NCBI RefSeq assembly: GCF_000001735.4
Contig: NC_003074.8
Location: 17,057,261-17,121,260, forward strand
Length of the DNA: 64,000 bases
Source: Arabidopsis thaliana
Taxonomy: Eukaryota; Streptophyta; Magnoliopsida; Brassicales; Brassicaceae
Direction of reading: 5' to 3'
In this document: positions 23,301-36,036 of the stretch, in pieces
Position numbering within the stretch: position 1 is the first letter of the stretch
Layout: each line of letters begins with the position of its first letter
Notes under the pieces: model-generated
What the model was told of the DNA's origin: nothing
Seen by the model: the letters and a program-made list of their open reading frames with translations, nothing else
Database searches by the model: none
Made by a program: the position numbers and the translations under genes

Positions 23301-24235
23301 CGTACTAAAAGAGTGTCTTACTTCTGAAAACTTGATGAGAAATAAGAATCATGACATGGAATCCGATAGTTCCCTTGAACTGACCAAGAGCTTTGATACA
23401 GAAGTTGTCCCTCGTGCTAGGTAGCTTTTGCAAAGAAGCCTCATATGTTTGAAGTGTTTCTTGGCTTGTGGTATGATTCTTTGGTCAAATAAGTCCTTAA
23501 ACTTTTTGTTTTGAGATATCATAACTAAAAAACAAGGGAGGAGCAGTCCTTTAATCTTGTTTTTCTCTCTTGTATGGGAAATTGTTGTTTGCAATTTCGT
23601 TCCAGATTCATTGGCTATTTCTTTCTTTAAACAAAAACTTATAGCCAACAATCATATTGGCTGCAAAAAGAAGAAAATGATGCAACAAATGTCTCTTGAA
23701 TTTTCTTTTATTTGATATGATTTTTCATCGTTATTAAAAGAGACAAAGCCTGAGTTACCCTCAACACCATGAAAAGACTAAGTGTTGTTCATGATACATC
23801 TGGTTTATTATGCTGCCTTCAATGTTTTCTTATTGGCCATCAAATGGCCGCTCCATGTGATAGCTCGATTGACCTCTTGGCATGAACTCATCTTTGCTGG
23901 TTTCCTTTTTTTTGACTCTTTTTATCCCATCTTAGTTCCCTCTATGGACAAGATCCAAAAAGATTCAACACCTAAAAATGACTCCAGAATGATAAATATA
24001 TGCATATGCAATGCATGTTTAATGACGATAAAAATACAAAATATAACTTAAATGCAATGAAACCAAGAAAATGGTGAAAATCTAAGAGTTAACCATGTAA
24101 AATACAAACACATCAATTTCCCACACTTGCCTTTTAATTTGTCATCAAGAAAACAATGCAACAAAAAACTTTATGAAAAGGGTTTAAAAGTGGAGAGTTA
24201 TAACCAAAATGCGTAGCTTACCATTGCTAAGCTCC
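20350..24235 (+). repeat. Right copy of the segmental duplication
   Basis: This is the uninterrupted partner of 975-10420. It contains the upstream region, the middle receptor kinase gene and about 0.8 kb beyond its stop. The upstream part (20350-21127) otherwise holds no gene, only AT-rich sequence with an A-run of about 28 at 20648-20675. Confidence 0.85.
21128..23424 (+). CDS. Ectodomain-less receptor kinase: signal peptide, membrane helix, kinase (419 aa)
   Basis: Seven exons read in frame: 21128-21221, 21525-21662, 21738-21973, 22099-22225, 22293-22358, 22643-22832 and 23016-23424. Exon 1 encodes a signal peptide (ends LVQAQAQ). Exon 2 starts like the ectodomain exon of its neighbours (GLISLQ, compare GFISLDCG), then jumps within about ten codons to the membrane exon (helix about 47-67, [20 protein letters not shown]). 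The malectin-like and LRR regions, about 450 residues in the neighbours, are gone with no frame loss. The kinase is complete: LGEGGFG, Lys140, HRD Asp237, DFG Asp255. Exon 3 ends at a GC donor (GAG|GCATGT) where both neighbours have GT. It may be a signalling partner lacking ligand-binding domains or a dying gene; intact frame and motifs favour the former. Confidence 0.85.
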
Positions 24236-24847
24236 ATAGATAAAAGTAAAATATTTCATCAACCAAGTTTTACTCTAACGAATCTTTTATTCAGAGGTCA
24301 TACTAAGACTTTTGGTAAACCAAGGGTGCAGATTTATACGTGTTTTAATTTGAGAAATTGTAATTTGATTGGGTTTTTAACAAATATTTCTATTAATTTT
24401 TACTAGATAATGCCCTAACTAGCTTACTCGTTACTGATGCTTCCTTTGTAATTAACATATACTTGACGAAAAAAAAAAAGGAAATTAACATCTAAAAATA
24501 AAATCAAATGTAAATAGTACTTAAACATGGGAACGACTAGACGTTGATGACAAGACATGCTCCTGTCGTTATAAGAAAAAAGACAAGATCACAAGCTCCT
24601 ATTATTCATAGGTTCATTAAGACAAGACAAACTAGAAATTTAAAGATTATGTGTAAAACTTATGCTATAGAGAAAATATTTTATTCATTCATCAGTTGAA
24701 TTCTTTATGTAGTCTTGTAGAAGTAAGACATGTTCTCACGTTTCCTGACGACTTAGTAAGATTTTTTGGTTGAAATTGTTTCAAGGAATATTTCTCAGAT
24801 GGCTTATCAACAATGTCTGTCTTAATTTTCTTTGAACAAAAGTGAAT

Positions 24848-27800
24848 ATGGAGAGTCTCAAGAAGCTTTTGTTGGTTGCATTAATAGCAACTTCTGCCAT
24901 TCACCTTGTTCAAGCTCAAAATCAAGACGGTACCAACATTTCAATGTTTCAATAGAATTTGTTTCCTTTTACAAATTTTTATCACCTTTAGCACTAGGGG
25001 TAATATATTATGGAACGGATATTCAATTTTGGTTTTTGTAATTCGTTCGGTTATGCCACAATCGGTCCTCTGATCGGTATTCTGCTATGCAACTAAGCAT
25101 ACAACTGTTAAAGTATTTCCCACCCGTTCGTACAAAACGTTATAAATAATTTCAAACACTAGAAAAAGTTACAAAAATTCAACCAAAAATTGCAATACAC
25201 TTATCATTTTTTCTTAAATTTTAAAACTCTTTGATGAATACAACTAAGATAACTATACAATTATGTTTTTTTCAATACCTTTTTGTGTGCATGCTAGATT
25301 ACTAATATAAGTTAAAAAAGGTCTTAGTTCACAAACTAATCCTTTATTTATATAATGGGATAGTTTGATGAGGAATTTTTATCTAGTTTTGGTAATACGA
25401 TTTTAATATCTTAACAGGATTTATCAGTGTAGACTGCGGATTATCTCCTAATGAGGTCTCTCCTTATATTGAGCCGTTTACTGGACTACAGTTCACAACG
25501 GATTCAAATTTCATTGAAACCGGAAAACTTGGTAGAATTCAGGCAAGCCTAGAGCCGAAGTACCGAAAGTCGCAAACGACGTTGAGATATTTTCCTGATG
25601 GAATACGCAACTGTTACAATCTTACAGTGACACAAGGAACCAACTATTTAATCAGAGCTAGAGCAATATATGGGAATTATGATGGTCTTAACATTTATCC
25701 TAAATTTGACTTGTACATAGGCCCTAATTTTTGGGTAACAATAGACTTAGGAAAGTATGTAAATGGTACATGGGAGGAGATCATCTACATACCAAAATCT
25801 AATATGTTGGACGTGTGTCTTGTCAAGACAGGGCCGTCCACACCATTGATATCATCCTTGGTGTTAAGGCCTCTTGCAAATGCTACTTACATCACTCAAT
25901 CTGGTTGGTTGAAGACTTATGTTCGGGTTTATCTAAGCGACTCAAATGACGTCATACGGTAAGTCATCTTAAAGAAACGCGGTTTTCGGACTAGGACATT
26001 GCTCTTAGCATATATATTTTGTAAATGTTTTAACTATTGAAAAGAGCGGTTACAAGCTCTAAGAATATTTTATGGCTACTAATTCAAAATTGTACAAAAT
26101 GTAGATATCCGGATGATGTCTATGATCGTATATGGGGTTCATACTTTGAGCCGGAGTGGAAGAAGATTTCCACTACACTTGGAGTGAACAGTTCTAGTGG
26201 ATTTCTGCCTCCACTAAAGGCACTCATGACTGCCGCCTCTCCTGCCAATGCTAGTGCACCATTGGCTATTCCCGGAGTACTAGATTTCCCAAGTGATAAA
26301 CTATACTTGTTCCTCCACTTCTCTGAGATTCAAGTCTTAAAGGCCAACGAAACTAGAGAGTTCGAAATTTTTTGGAATAAAAAGCTTGTTTACAATGCTT
26401 ATAGTCCTGTATATCTACAGACCAAGACTATACGCAACCCATCTCCAGTTACTTGTGAAAGAGGAGAATGCATACTAGAGATGATCAAAACTGAGAGGTC
26501 AACTCTCCCGCCTTTGCTTAACGCCGTTGAAGTTTTCACAGTGGTTGAATTTCCTCAGCCGGAAACAGATGCTAGTGATGGTACGTTAGCAATAATCTTA
26601 CAACGTTTGAAAATATGTTTTACCATAACTAATCTTAAATGCTAAATCTAACATATTTTCAAACATTGTCGAATTTTATGATAGTGGTGGCTATAAAAAA
26701 CATCAAGGCCATCTATGGATTGACTCGAGTCACATGGCAAGGAGATCCATGTGTTCCTCAACAATTTTTGTGGAACGGTTTAAATTGCAACAGCATGGAG
26801 ACGTCTACACCTCCAAGAATCACTTCCTTGTGAGAAAACCTTTTCATATAATAAGAAACGTTTAAGAAAACCTTTTCATATAATAAGAAACGTTTTCTAA
26901 CTGCATTATTACTTTTTTTGTGCTATGATGTTTATATAGGGACTTGTCTTCAAGCGGGTTAACCGGAAGCATATCAGTTGTTATTCAAAATCTTACCCAT
27001 CTAGAAAAGTTGTAAGTATGGTGTTTATTAGTCTTAGGGGAAAAAAAAAGTGATATATATACTTCATGAAGGTAACTAATTATTTCAGTGACTTTGTTTT
27101 CTTCCAAACTATATAGGGATTTGTCAAATAACAACTTGACTGGGGAAGTTCCCGATTTTCTAGCAAACATGAAATTTCTTGTGTTCATGTAAGTTCCTTT
27201 ACATATAAATATATTTTGTTTAGTGATATTCTTCTTGATCATGGTCACCTATGTATGAATATTCCTCTGGTTTAACAGAAACTTAAGCAAGAACAATCTG
27301 AATGGTTCGATTCCTAAAGCTCTTCGCGATAGAGAAAATAAAGGACTTAAGTTAATGTAAGATGTAACTTATGCTGAAAATATTTCATTAAACATTCATG
27401 GCCGTCTACATATCCATAATATCTATTTGCTTTTGTAGTGTCGACAAAAATGTGGACAACTGCTCATCTGGTTCATGCACCCAAAAAAAGAAATTCCCAT
27501 TGCTTATTGTTGCATTAACTGTTTCGTTGATCCTAGTCAGTACAGTGGTATTGGTTCTCATTTGTATGTTGAAGAAAAAAAACACATCAAATGTGAAAGG
27601 TATTGTCCAAGTCATCATGTGAAAGTACACAAAATTCATTCATGTACTAACTGCGCTCTCTACAGATTTACCCTCACAATCAATTCCGCCAGAAGCAAAT
27701 CATACATTGGATGGTGTATCGGAAACAATGATCGAAACGAAAAGGAAAAGATTTAGTTATTCGGAGGTTATAGACATGACAAATAACTTCCAAAGAGCTC

Positions 27801-29274
27801 TAGGAGAAGGAGGGTTTGGTGTCGTTTATCATGGTTATTTGAATGGTTCAGAGCAAGTAGCTGTCAAATTACTTTCGCAATCATCAGTACAAGGCTATAA
27901 AGAATTCAAGGCAGAGGTATGAATATTTTCTTAGAAAATCTCAAGCATTATGTTAGACCAATGTGCTTCATTCATTGTTTTTTTCATTTTGATAGTTAAA
28001 CACTTGGCTCTAAAAAAGATAATTAAACACTTCATTCATTGTTGTTTTGTAGGTTGAACTTCTTCTAAGGGTTCACCATATAAATTTGGTAAGCCTTGTT
28101 GGGTATTGCGATGATCGCAATCACTTGGCTCTCGTCTACGAATACATGTCCAATGGAGACTTAAAACATCATTTGTCAGGTAAAAACATATGTACATTAA
28201 CATTTTAATTTACTTTTAAAAGACATTTTAATTATTACAAACAATTCTTTTGACGATTGATTTTGAGGATAAATTACAGGAAGAAACAATGGTTTTGTTT
28301 TGAGTTGGAGTACTCGACTACAAATAGCTGTCGATGCTGCACTAGGTTTGTGTTAACTCATAATGATTTTATTAATTTATTTTTCACATTCTAAACATTT
28401 CCTAGGATCACTAGACATACGTACATAAAAGGACATTTGCAAAATATTAATAGGATTGGAATACTTACATATTGGATGCCGACCATCGATGGTGCATAGA
28501 GATGTCAAAAGTACGAATATACTGTTGGGTGAGCAGTTCACAGCCAAGATGGCTGATTTTGGGCTTTCAAGGTCTTTCCAAATTGGTGATGAAAATCATA
28601 TTTCTACGGTTGTTGCTGGTACTCCTGGATATCTTGATCCCGAGTAAGTATCCTCAGTCTACTAATAGATGTGATCAACATGTTTGTTCCATAACTAAAA
28701 TTTTCACATAGAAGTCTAGATTTACTAATCCTGTTAGTGAACTATATAACACGAAACAAAGAGATGATTTTTTTTTTCAAAAATGCTGAGGTTTGTGTGG
28801 ACGGATATTTTTCGCGTTTAAGAATGCATATGAGTGAATCTTTTACTATTTTCTTACCTTAACAGATACTACAGAACAAGTCGGTTGGCTGAGAAGAGCG
28901 ATATCTACAGTTTTGGGATTGTGTTATTGGAAATGATCACAAGCCAACATGCGATTGATCGAACCCGCGTGAAACATCACATAACAGACTGGGTGGTGTC
29001 TTTGATTAGCAGAGGAGATATCACACGGATCATTGATCCCAATCTTCAGGGCAATTATAATTCTCGCTCTGTCTGGAGAGCTCTTGAATTGGCTATGTCA
29101 TGTGCAAACCCTACATCAGAAAAACGACCAAACATGTCACAAGTTGTTATCGATCTGAAAGAATGTCTTGCTACTGAAAATTCAACGAGAAGTGAGAAAG
29201 ACATGAGTTCTCATAGTTCTGATCTTGATCGTAGCATGAACTTTTACACCGACATGGTTCCTAGAGCTAGGTAG
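24848..29274 (+). CDS. Malectin-like LRR receptor kinase, full length (889 aa)
   Basis: Thirteen exons: 24848-24929, 25418-25958, 26105-26580, 26685-26829, 26940-27011, 27117-27188, 27279-27356, 27439-27599, 27666-27916, 28053-28179, 28280-28345, 28454-28643 and 28866-29274. The layout is the same as in the gene at 15936: signal peptide (ends HLVQAQ), malectin-like ectodomain (FISVDCG, NCYNLTV), about three LRRs ([13 protein letters not shown]), a membrane helix encoded by exon 8 ([19 protein letters not shown]), and a kinase with LGEGGFG, Lys610, HRD Asp707 and DFG Asp725. The activation segment ends [10 protein letters not shown], as in the two sister genes. All intron phases match the first gene, supporting tandem duplication. 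It probably acts as a cell-surface signalling receptor; the ligand is unknown. Confidence 0.94.
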
Positions 29275-29753
29275 CATGTGCAAAGAAGACTCAGTCACTT
29301 TGATGTATCTATGCTTGTTTTTATTGTTTTTGCCAATATTTCAAAGCCATAGGCTTTATACTCTGTAACAGCCAAAAAGTTTCATTATTTTCTAATGATA
29401 ATAACAGTTTAGCAAAGAAAAAAATGTATCTATGTTTGTGTGCATGGACTTGGTCTTGTTTTAGTTTCGATTTTTTTATTTCTAGGAACTTTGCACGTTG
29501 TGGTAATCTCGCGTACAACTATTGAGTATCAAAACATATTTTCAGAGTTCTATTCTACCGATACAAAAGATTTTGTTTGAGCAAAAAATAACACTTAACC
29601 TCGGGTTCAAGCTTGTTAATGTTTTAATTCATGTCACCGAGTTTTGCTTTGTTCATTTTGCGACTACGACCAATAGTCAATGGATCCAACGACTAATCGA
29701 GCAAAACTTTCATTCATTAAATTTTTTCAGCGATTAATCATTTTTTTTACTAT
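29275..29753. other. Intergenic, downstream of the receptor kinase array
   Basis: AT-rich sequence after the last receptor kinase. It should hold that gene's 3' UTR; no gene or clear repeat is visible up to the MITE at 29754. Confidence 0.6.
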
Positions 29754-30154
29754 GGGGTCCGATTGGTGATCACTTTTTAAAAAAGGAATGGACAAGAACA
29801 ACATGTTTCTTATTGTTCCTCTTTTTTTTCACCATTCAGCGGTAATTTTTTTTCCAAATTGTAACATGTGGACCCCACATTATTCCTATTCATTTCTTAT
29901 TTTTTGAGGAATCGTAGAAGAAAATTGTTCCTTCCCAAATTTGATGAGAAACAAACAGGAAAACAAATTAAATATTTATAAATTAAAAATTAAATTTATG
30001 AAAAACTAAAAGAAAGAAAAAACGTTTCTTCTATTTTTCCTCTACACTCATTCCTCTTCATTCCTATTTTATCATTTTTTTTTTCTTTTTTGTTCTTTTT
30101 TAGTCATGTTCCTCTTCATTCCTTGTATTTCTTTATAGGTCACCAATCGGATCC
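29754..30154. mobile_element. 401 bp MITE with GGTCCGATTGGTGA-type inverted repeats
   Basis: The ends read GGGGTCCGATTGGTGA (left) and, on the minus strand from the right, GGATCCGATTGGTGA. Both are followed by A/G-rich sequence with GGAATG and GAACA. TAT flanks both sides (29751-29753 and 30155-30157). The short, AT-rich, gene-free interior and 3 bp duplication suggest a Tourist/Harbinger-like MITE. It lies about 270 bp upstream of the ATP synthase subunit start. Confidence 0.65.
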
Positions 30155-30245
30155 TATATTTTTAGGGATAGTGAAAAAGAGTGGTAAACGTAAAACTTTG
30201 AGCTTTTTGATTGATCAAGTTTATATATATACTATCGTCTTAAAA

Positions 30246-30285
30246 AGCCCATTATGGGCTAAATTTAGGCCGGGCTACAAGCCCA
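30246..30285. promoter_or_regulatory. Cluster of site II (TGGGCY) promoter motifs
   Basis: Three TGGGCT-type elements occur within 40 bp: AGCCCA at 30246-30251, TGGGCT at 30255-30260 and AGCCCA at 30280-30285. Such site II elements are typical of promoters of nuclear genes for mitochondrial and ribosomal proteins. They lie about 140-180 bp before the start codon of the ATP synthase subunit, which fits its role. Confidence 0.6.
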
Positions 30286-30426
30286 GAAAAGAAACGAGTC
30301 TTTCATACAAAACTGGTTCAGATTTGGTCACTCTCTGACGCGAGAACTAGTCTCACCAGACAACAACAACAACAAAACTTAAGGGAAAGATAATCGTTTG
30401 TCTGTGCAGAGAGAGAGAGAGAGAAA

Positions 30427-31237
30427 ATGAGGTTGTTCGATCCATGGCCAGTGTTCTTCAAGAGAGAATGGAAACGTTGCTGGCCATTCCTCACCGGTTT
30501 CGCCGTCACCGGCGTTCTCATCACCAAGCTAACCGCCGGACTCACTGGTAAACTCTTCGTCGGATCTCACCGATTTTAAACATCTAACTTCTCCCATTTC
30601 AGCTGTATTTATTTGATTCAGATCGGATGTTTATTTCTGTAATCATTTCTCAATTTTGATTTTGATTTTGGAAAACCCTAATTTCCGTAAAATGGTGATT
30701 GATTTGCAGAGGAAGATGCTAAGAACTCCAAGTTCGTCCAGCAACACAGAAGGTATCACCAATCTTGAAAATTCTCACGTTGAAATTGAAATTTCTTGGT
30801 TTTGGCATATGATTTAGATTTTAGAGCATTTTGGAATCAATGGATGATTTTAAATTGAAATTCTTGGTTTGGTATATGATTTGATCATAGAGCATTTTGT
30901 AGAATCGATGTAGTTAAATAGCTCTTGAGGTTTTAGGGTTGTTACCAATGGATGATTATTCGTGTCTTAAGGTGGTATTATGTCATAAATCCCAAATCAA
31001 ATTCGAAATTATTCGTGAGTCCTCACTTTTTGATTGATTCATAGTGAGAAATTCAAGTCTTACCGCTAAAATAGGTTCATTGCCAAGTAGATGAATCTCC
31101 ATTAGATGTTCTTTTGTTGTTCTTGCGCTGTTGTGTGATATCAAGGAATAATAGTGTTGATTGCTACATTGGTATTGACTATGTTTAAACTCTTAGCCAA
31201 ACTCTAAAGGTTTCAACTTGTTTGTTATTTCAGGTGA
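30427..31237 (+). CDS. AtMtATP6: Mitochondrial ATP synthase 6 kDa subunit (55 aa)
   Basis: This small subunit of the mitochondrial F1Fo-ATP synthase acts in the inner membrane. Three exons are 30427-30547, 30720-30752 and a last one starting at 31234 that adds only one base of the Arg codon and the TGA (31235-31237). The protein starts MRLFDPWPVFFKREW, has one membrane-type helix (WPFLTGFAVTGVLITKL) and ends FVQQHRR. It matches the A. thaliana AT3G46430 product as I recall it. No cleavable presequence is evident. A GA repeat (about 30410-30424) sits in the 5' leader, and site II motifs lie upstream. It faces the UDP-xylose synthase gene tail to tail. Confidence 0.92.
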
Positions 31238-32007
31238 TTCACTGAAGCAAAATGTAGAAGCTGACAAGGCATATAGATTTGGGACTATAGTGAATGCTTC
31301 AGCTTTGAAACATGTTCAATAACAAAGAAGATCATTCTATATACTCTTTTATTTTCTCTGAGTTTCGAAATCAGCTTTTCCTTTTCTGAAACTTAGCAAT
31401 GGAATGGTTTTTGTTCACAGTATCTTATTCCCATTTGTTTGGAAATGGATTTTATGGCCTTTTTGAATCATGCGAACGCACATTTCAATAAGGATTTGGT
31501 TCCCCAATGAATATTAACGTTTGTTCTAATAATCCTTTGGTTCTTAATCTCAACTAACCATTGTCTTTCGAAATGCTAATCTCTTTGTGCTATAGAGTTT
31601 GTCTTTTGTATTTAGTTTCTTTGGTTGTACATAGTTTCTTGTCAACGACTTTGTATCCGCTATTCATTCTATAAAAACAAGCCACAAGATTAGAGAATAG
31701 ACATGTTTGGATTTTGAGCTATTAGTGTTTAACGTCTATAGTTGAATGACTTCGCCATTGTTTACCTCACTCAAGATTTGAAAAAATGGAGTCACCGTAG
31801 CTGCGTAAGCTATGGCAAGAAAGTAAATTTTATCTTCCTTAAATATAAAAAGCATTCGTTCATAATCTTTATTTTTCTCTAGGAATAATTTCGACTGTGG
31901 AAAGTAGAAACATATTATATGAAACCAACCGCTTGCACCATGGAATATGAAAAGTAGAACTTGGTTATGTAGTGCATTCACGTTTGCGTGTGATCGGTGA
32001 TGGAGTT
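31238..32007. other. Intergenic between convergent genes
   Basis: This should hold the 3' UTRs of the ATP synthase subunit (+) and UDP-xylose synthase (-). No other gene is visible; open frames here are short and show no recognisable motifs. Confidence 0.7.
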
Positions 32008-34351
32008 TTAGTTCTTGTGGACTCCGAGCCTTAGCCTGAAGTCTTCTTCCATAAGTGGAAGGCCTTCACGAAGCTTCACCTTTGGTTCCCATCCCAACAC
32101 TTCTTTAGCCTTTGTGATGTCTGGCTTCCTCTGTCTTGGATCATCCGGTGTGTTCTCAACCATCTTTATCTCTATGCTCGGGTTAATCAGCTGCAAGTAA
32201 ACCAACATTTCATTAGCGGACCCAAGAATTTCTAAGTACTTACTCATATCATATCGAGAAACCAGACTCTCACCTCTTTCACTGTCTCAGCCAACTCCAC
32301 CATTGTAAACTCACCTGAGAAACCAAAGAGTCGGACACAAAGCATAAGTTCAAGAGATTGGTTGGGTTGTGTTTTGTCTAATGGAGGAATATTACGGACT
32401 TTACCTGGGTTACCGATGTTGATGGGACCAGTGTCATCTCCTTCCATGAGGCGCATAAGTCCATCAACCATGTCAGATACATAACAGAAACTGCGAGTCT
32501 GTGTCCCTGGTTTCTGAACAGTCAATGCCTCACCCCTAAGTATTCATGACAAGAACAATAACAAGAGATGAGTAATTTATAGCTCGGAAAATAAAATTTG
32601 TTCGTTGGATTGAGCAAAGAGGCTCACCGGAGTGCTTGTGCAATGAAGTTGCTTACAACACGGCCATCATCGATGTTCATGCGTGGACCATAAGTGTTGA
32701 AGATTCTAGCAATGCGGATTTCTACAAAGAAGAAACAAAAACAATTTAAGGAATAAAGGACAATGAGAATATGTTGATGCAAATTACAGGGAGAAAGTTG
32801 AAGCGAGAGCCTGAGAAAATGCAACTTACCAATTCCATGTTGCCTGTGGTAGTCAAACATCAAGGTCTCAGCAACACGCTTGCCTTCATCATAACAGCTC
32901 CTAACACCTATCATAATAGAAACCAAGTTATAAGAATGTGAATTGACACGCAGATAAGTTGAGAATTAAAAGCTGATAAGTGTTTACTCCTACCAATTGG
33001 GTTGACATTTCCCCAATAGCTCTCAGGCTGGGGATGAATGAGAGGATCTCCATATACCTCCGAGGTTGAGGTAAGCAAAATCCTGTCCGGTAGAAGAGTA
33101 AGTTAGTCACAAAGGCGAAGATCAACAGAAGTAAGTAATAAAAAGAGGGTATCATTTTGCAAACCTTGCTCCAACACGCTTGGCGAGACCTAGCATGTTC
33201 AGTGTGCCAATCACATTGGTCTTGATTGTCTTCACAGGGTTGTACTTGTAGAAGATAGGAGAAGCAGGACATGCAAGATGGTAAATCTGATCAACCTCGA
33301 TCAAAAGTGGCTCCGTGACATCTGTTAAACCCAAAACCAAAATATAAATGGATAGAACAAAAGACAGGAATATTCCATTCTCAATAGCAGCAACAAGCCA
33401 GAGAATTTCAAAACCATACCGTGACGGATAAGCTCAAATCTTGGATGACCAATCCACTTCTTAAGGTTGTCCTTTGAACCAGTGAAATAGTTATCAGCAA
33501 CAATCACCTGGTAAAAAAAAATATAAACATCAGTACTTAATCAAATCGCGCATAAACTACTATTGTATCGGATAGGAATTTCAATGCAAACCTCATTCTT
33601 TTCGTTTTCCATCAGCTTATCAACAAGGTGAGAACCAATGAATCCAGCTCCTCCTGAGATCAAAATCCTCATATTTGACTGCAAAATGAAAAAAAAAAAA
33701 GCACTCACTTTAAACATCTTATTAAGAACATAGTACAACTTTACTATACAAACTAAATCATAGACAACCAGATGCAGAACATACTAGATCAGAACATACT
33801 ACAACCACATTCACAGTGCACAATGTAGCAAACGAATAAGCCTAGACTACTAACAGACTCTACAGTTTTCGCACAATAATACGACAGCTCAAATCTAAGT
33901 AGAATGAATGTCCATGATTCAATCTCAATGATCATTGAGACCAATGAAAAGATCCATATACCTAGAATATGTTTTGATTCTATATCAACAAGATCAGGTA
34001 AATGCAGAATTCCAAATACAAAGATCAAATGATCAATTCAAAAAACTAAATAGTATCACACCACACCACCATGATCCGACCTAAAAACAAGGATCAGAAC
34101 ACGAGATTCACACTCCAACCATATAAAGTATTAACCTACGCATGATCTCGTGAGAGAACTAAAGTGATTCTCTCTGTAACGGCAGACTCCAAATGAGCAA
34201 AACGAGATTCAACGCATGAAATCAACAGAAACTAATGGGTATCGCCAAAATCGAATAAAAATCATAACTTTACCTGACAAAACTTGGAATTACGGAGAGG
34301 AGACGGTGAAGGAGGAGGCTTTGGGCTTGTTTGTTTATCACTAGACGCCAT
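32008..34351 (-). CDS. UXS5: UDP-glucuronate decarboxylase / UDP-xylose synthase (341 aa)
   Basis: This enzyme converts UDP-glucuronate to UDP-xylose with bound NAD, supplying xylose for xylan and xyloglucan. Ten minus-strand exons (34274-34351, 33592-33678, 33420-33507, 33165-33321, 32994-33082, 32830-32907, 32628-32721, 32405-32535, 32274-32314, 32008-32190) give exactly 342 codons with stop. The NAD-binding glycine motif is [11 protein letters not shown] (Gly35, 38, 41). The SDR catalytic pair is Tyr172/Lys176 in SCYDEGK, with [10 protein letters not shown] before it. There is no membrane segment at the N-terminus (starts [10 protein letters not shown]), so it belongs to the soluble cytosolic UXS3/5/6 type rather than the Golgi type. 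UXS5 is chosen from gene order and could be another soluble paralogue. A 5' UTR intron (about 34376-34464) is likely. Confidence 0.93.
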
Positions 34352-34534
34352 TGATGAAGAAGAAGATCACAAACCCTGAATTTTTTTGAGAAAAAAAAAA
34401 TCGAATCAAACAACAGAGAAAAAGAAGATTCCGATTAAAGAAAGGGTTCGAGAGGAGTATTTACGAGATCGATGAGAGAACCCTAAAAACGAAAACTTTG
34501 TGATCTGAAGAGAGCGAGAGGAGGAGATCGTATA

Positions 34535-34542
34535 CTTTTATA
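34535..34542 (-). promoter_or_regulatory. TATA box of the UDP-xylose synthase gene
   Basis: TATAAAAG on the minus strand, about 185 bases before the start codon. The distance includes a probable 5' UTR intron. Confidence 0.5.
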
Positions 34543-34544
34543 GT

Positions 34545-36036
34545 CTCTCACAAGTGTCGGGAACTTCTTCTTCCTCTCTGTAAAATTTTGAATATATTAT
34601 CTGGAAAAGTTAGATATTTTTATTTTTTTGTTGAGAAATTCTTTTTTTAGACTTTTTTTTGTGTGTTTGTTTAATTTGTTTTGGGTGAGATAAGATTAGT
34701 GACTTAAAAAACACGAAAAGTGGAAAAATCAATATCAAATGTTAATTTGTGGTTACTCGATTACAACGACAACGTTTGACCAAACGTATTATCTGATGTG
34801 GCATTTTCTTTACTCGTCAAGAAACTAAAATTCCACAATTTTAGGGAATTTTAGTTGTTTATTATTAGGCGAATTTCTAGCTAATTTTTTTTTTTCTTTT
34901 TGTTAAAGATTTCTAGCTAAAATTTTCAATATACTCCCATGTTTTATGAAAATTAATTTGTTTGAATTCTCATATACATTTTCCTATTTGGGATGAAAAA
35001 TCCGATTATTATTATTGAGCATAGTTTAATTATTGTTAGTTATTGTAGTTTAAGTTCAGATTTTTTAAAAATGTTTGTTTATACAATGATACATCAAATA
35101 GTTTTGTTATTATTGGTTTGTTTGTTTGCTTGCTAGATCGTAGAACTAATAAAAAGCTTGTTCTCTGGTTGACTTCAGTTTTGTACATTACGAGTATAAT
35201 AATATATTTTTTTATTATATCATCAGAAGAAATTAAAAATTAGTAAACGTCCTATACATGTTTGACAACTATAAACTATTTCTTTGATCAGTGATGATTT
35301 TGTATCAGTTCTTCGATTAATTTTCTTAAAATAGAAAACGTAAACCTTTTAAATCAGGGTGAAGAATGAATAATCATTTCTTTTCTTTTGAGAAAAGACA
35401 AAAACTTGTACAAAAAATCATCGATTAAACTAAGTTTATGACACTCACCTATGATTATAACTTGCAGCAACGAAAAGTAGGGGTGCGGACATTTCGGTTT
35501 AGGTTCGGGTTATTTCGATTTTAATAAATCTATAAAACTTAGTTTGGTTCTGTTTGGTTTAGTTTGGTTTGGACTGAAAAAGAATCATGAAATGATCCAT
35601 GACTTTGGTCTTTGTGTTCTCAGCTTTTTAACAAAATATGATTAGCATGATCCATCAAGGATTTTAGCTACACATTTCTCAATTTCTAATCACATTAAAT
35701 AAATCTGATTTTTACAAAACATTACCAACAATGGCAACAATTGTACACAGAGTTTTACTGCAGAGGGTGACCAAAGTCTCATCACGATTTAACTGGACCA
35801 TAATTACTTTCTCCCAACGTACAAATGTACTCAACCGCAACAACCATTAACCCTAAACCAAGACCCAAAACTACGTTGAGTCCGCGTTTGCAATGACCAC
35901 GCTGGATGAGAGATGGGGTTTATTCACTAATGACTATGTATATATCAACGCCTATCACACTTACTATTACTATGTATACAGAAGACATACGCATGTGCCT
36001 GAAATTAATTATGGATGGTTCTTACCTTATGGAAGC
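34545..36036. other. Intergenic, AT-rich
   Basis: This covers the promoter side of UDP-xylose synthase and the 3' side of the SEC14 gene. GGTTCGGTT-like degenerate repeats near 35490-35575 resemble an old transposon end. No gene is visible; an open frame at 35893-36075 has no recognisable features. Confidence 0.6.
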
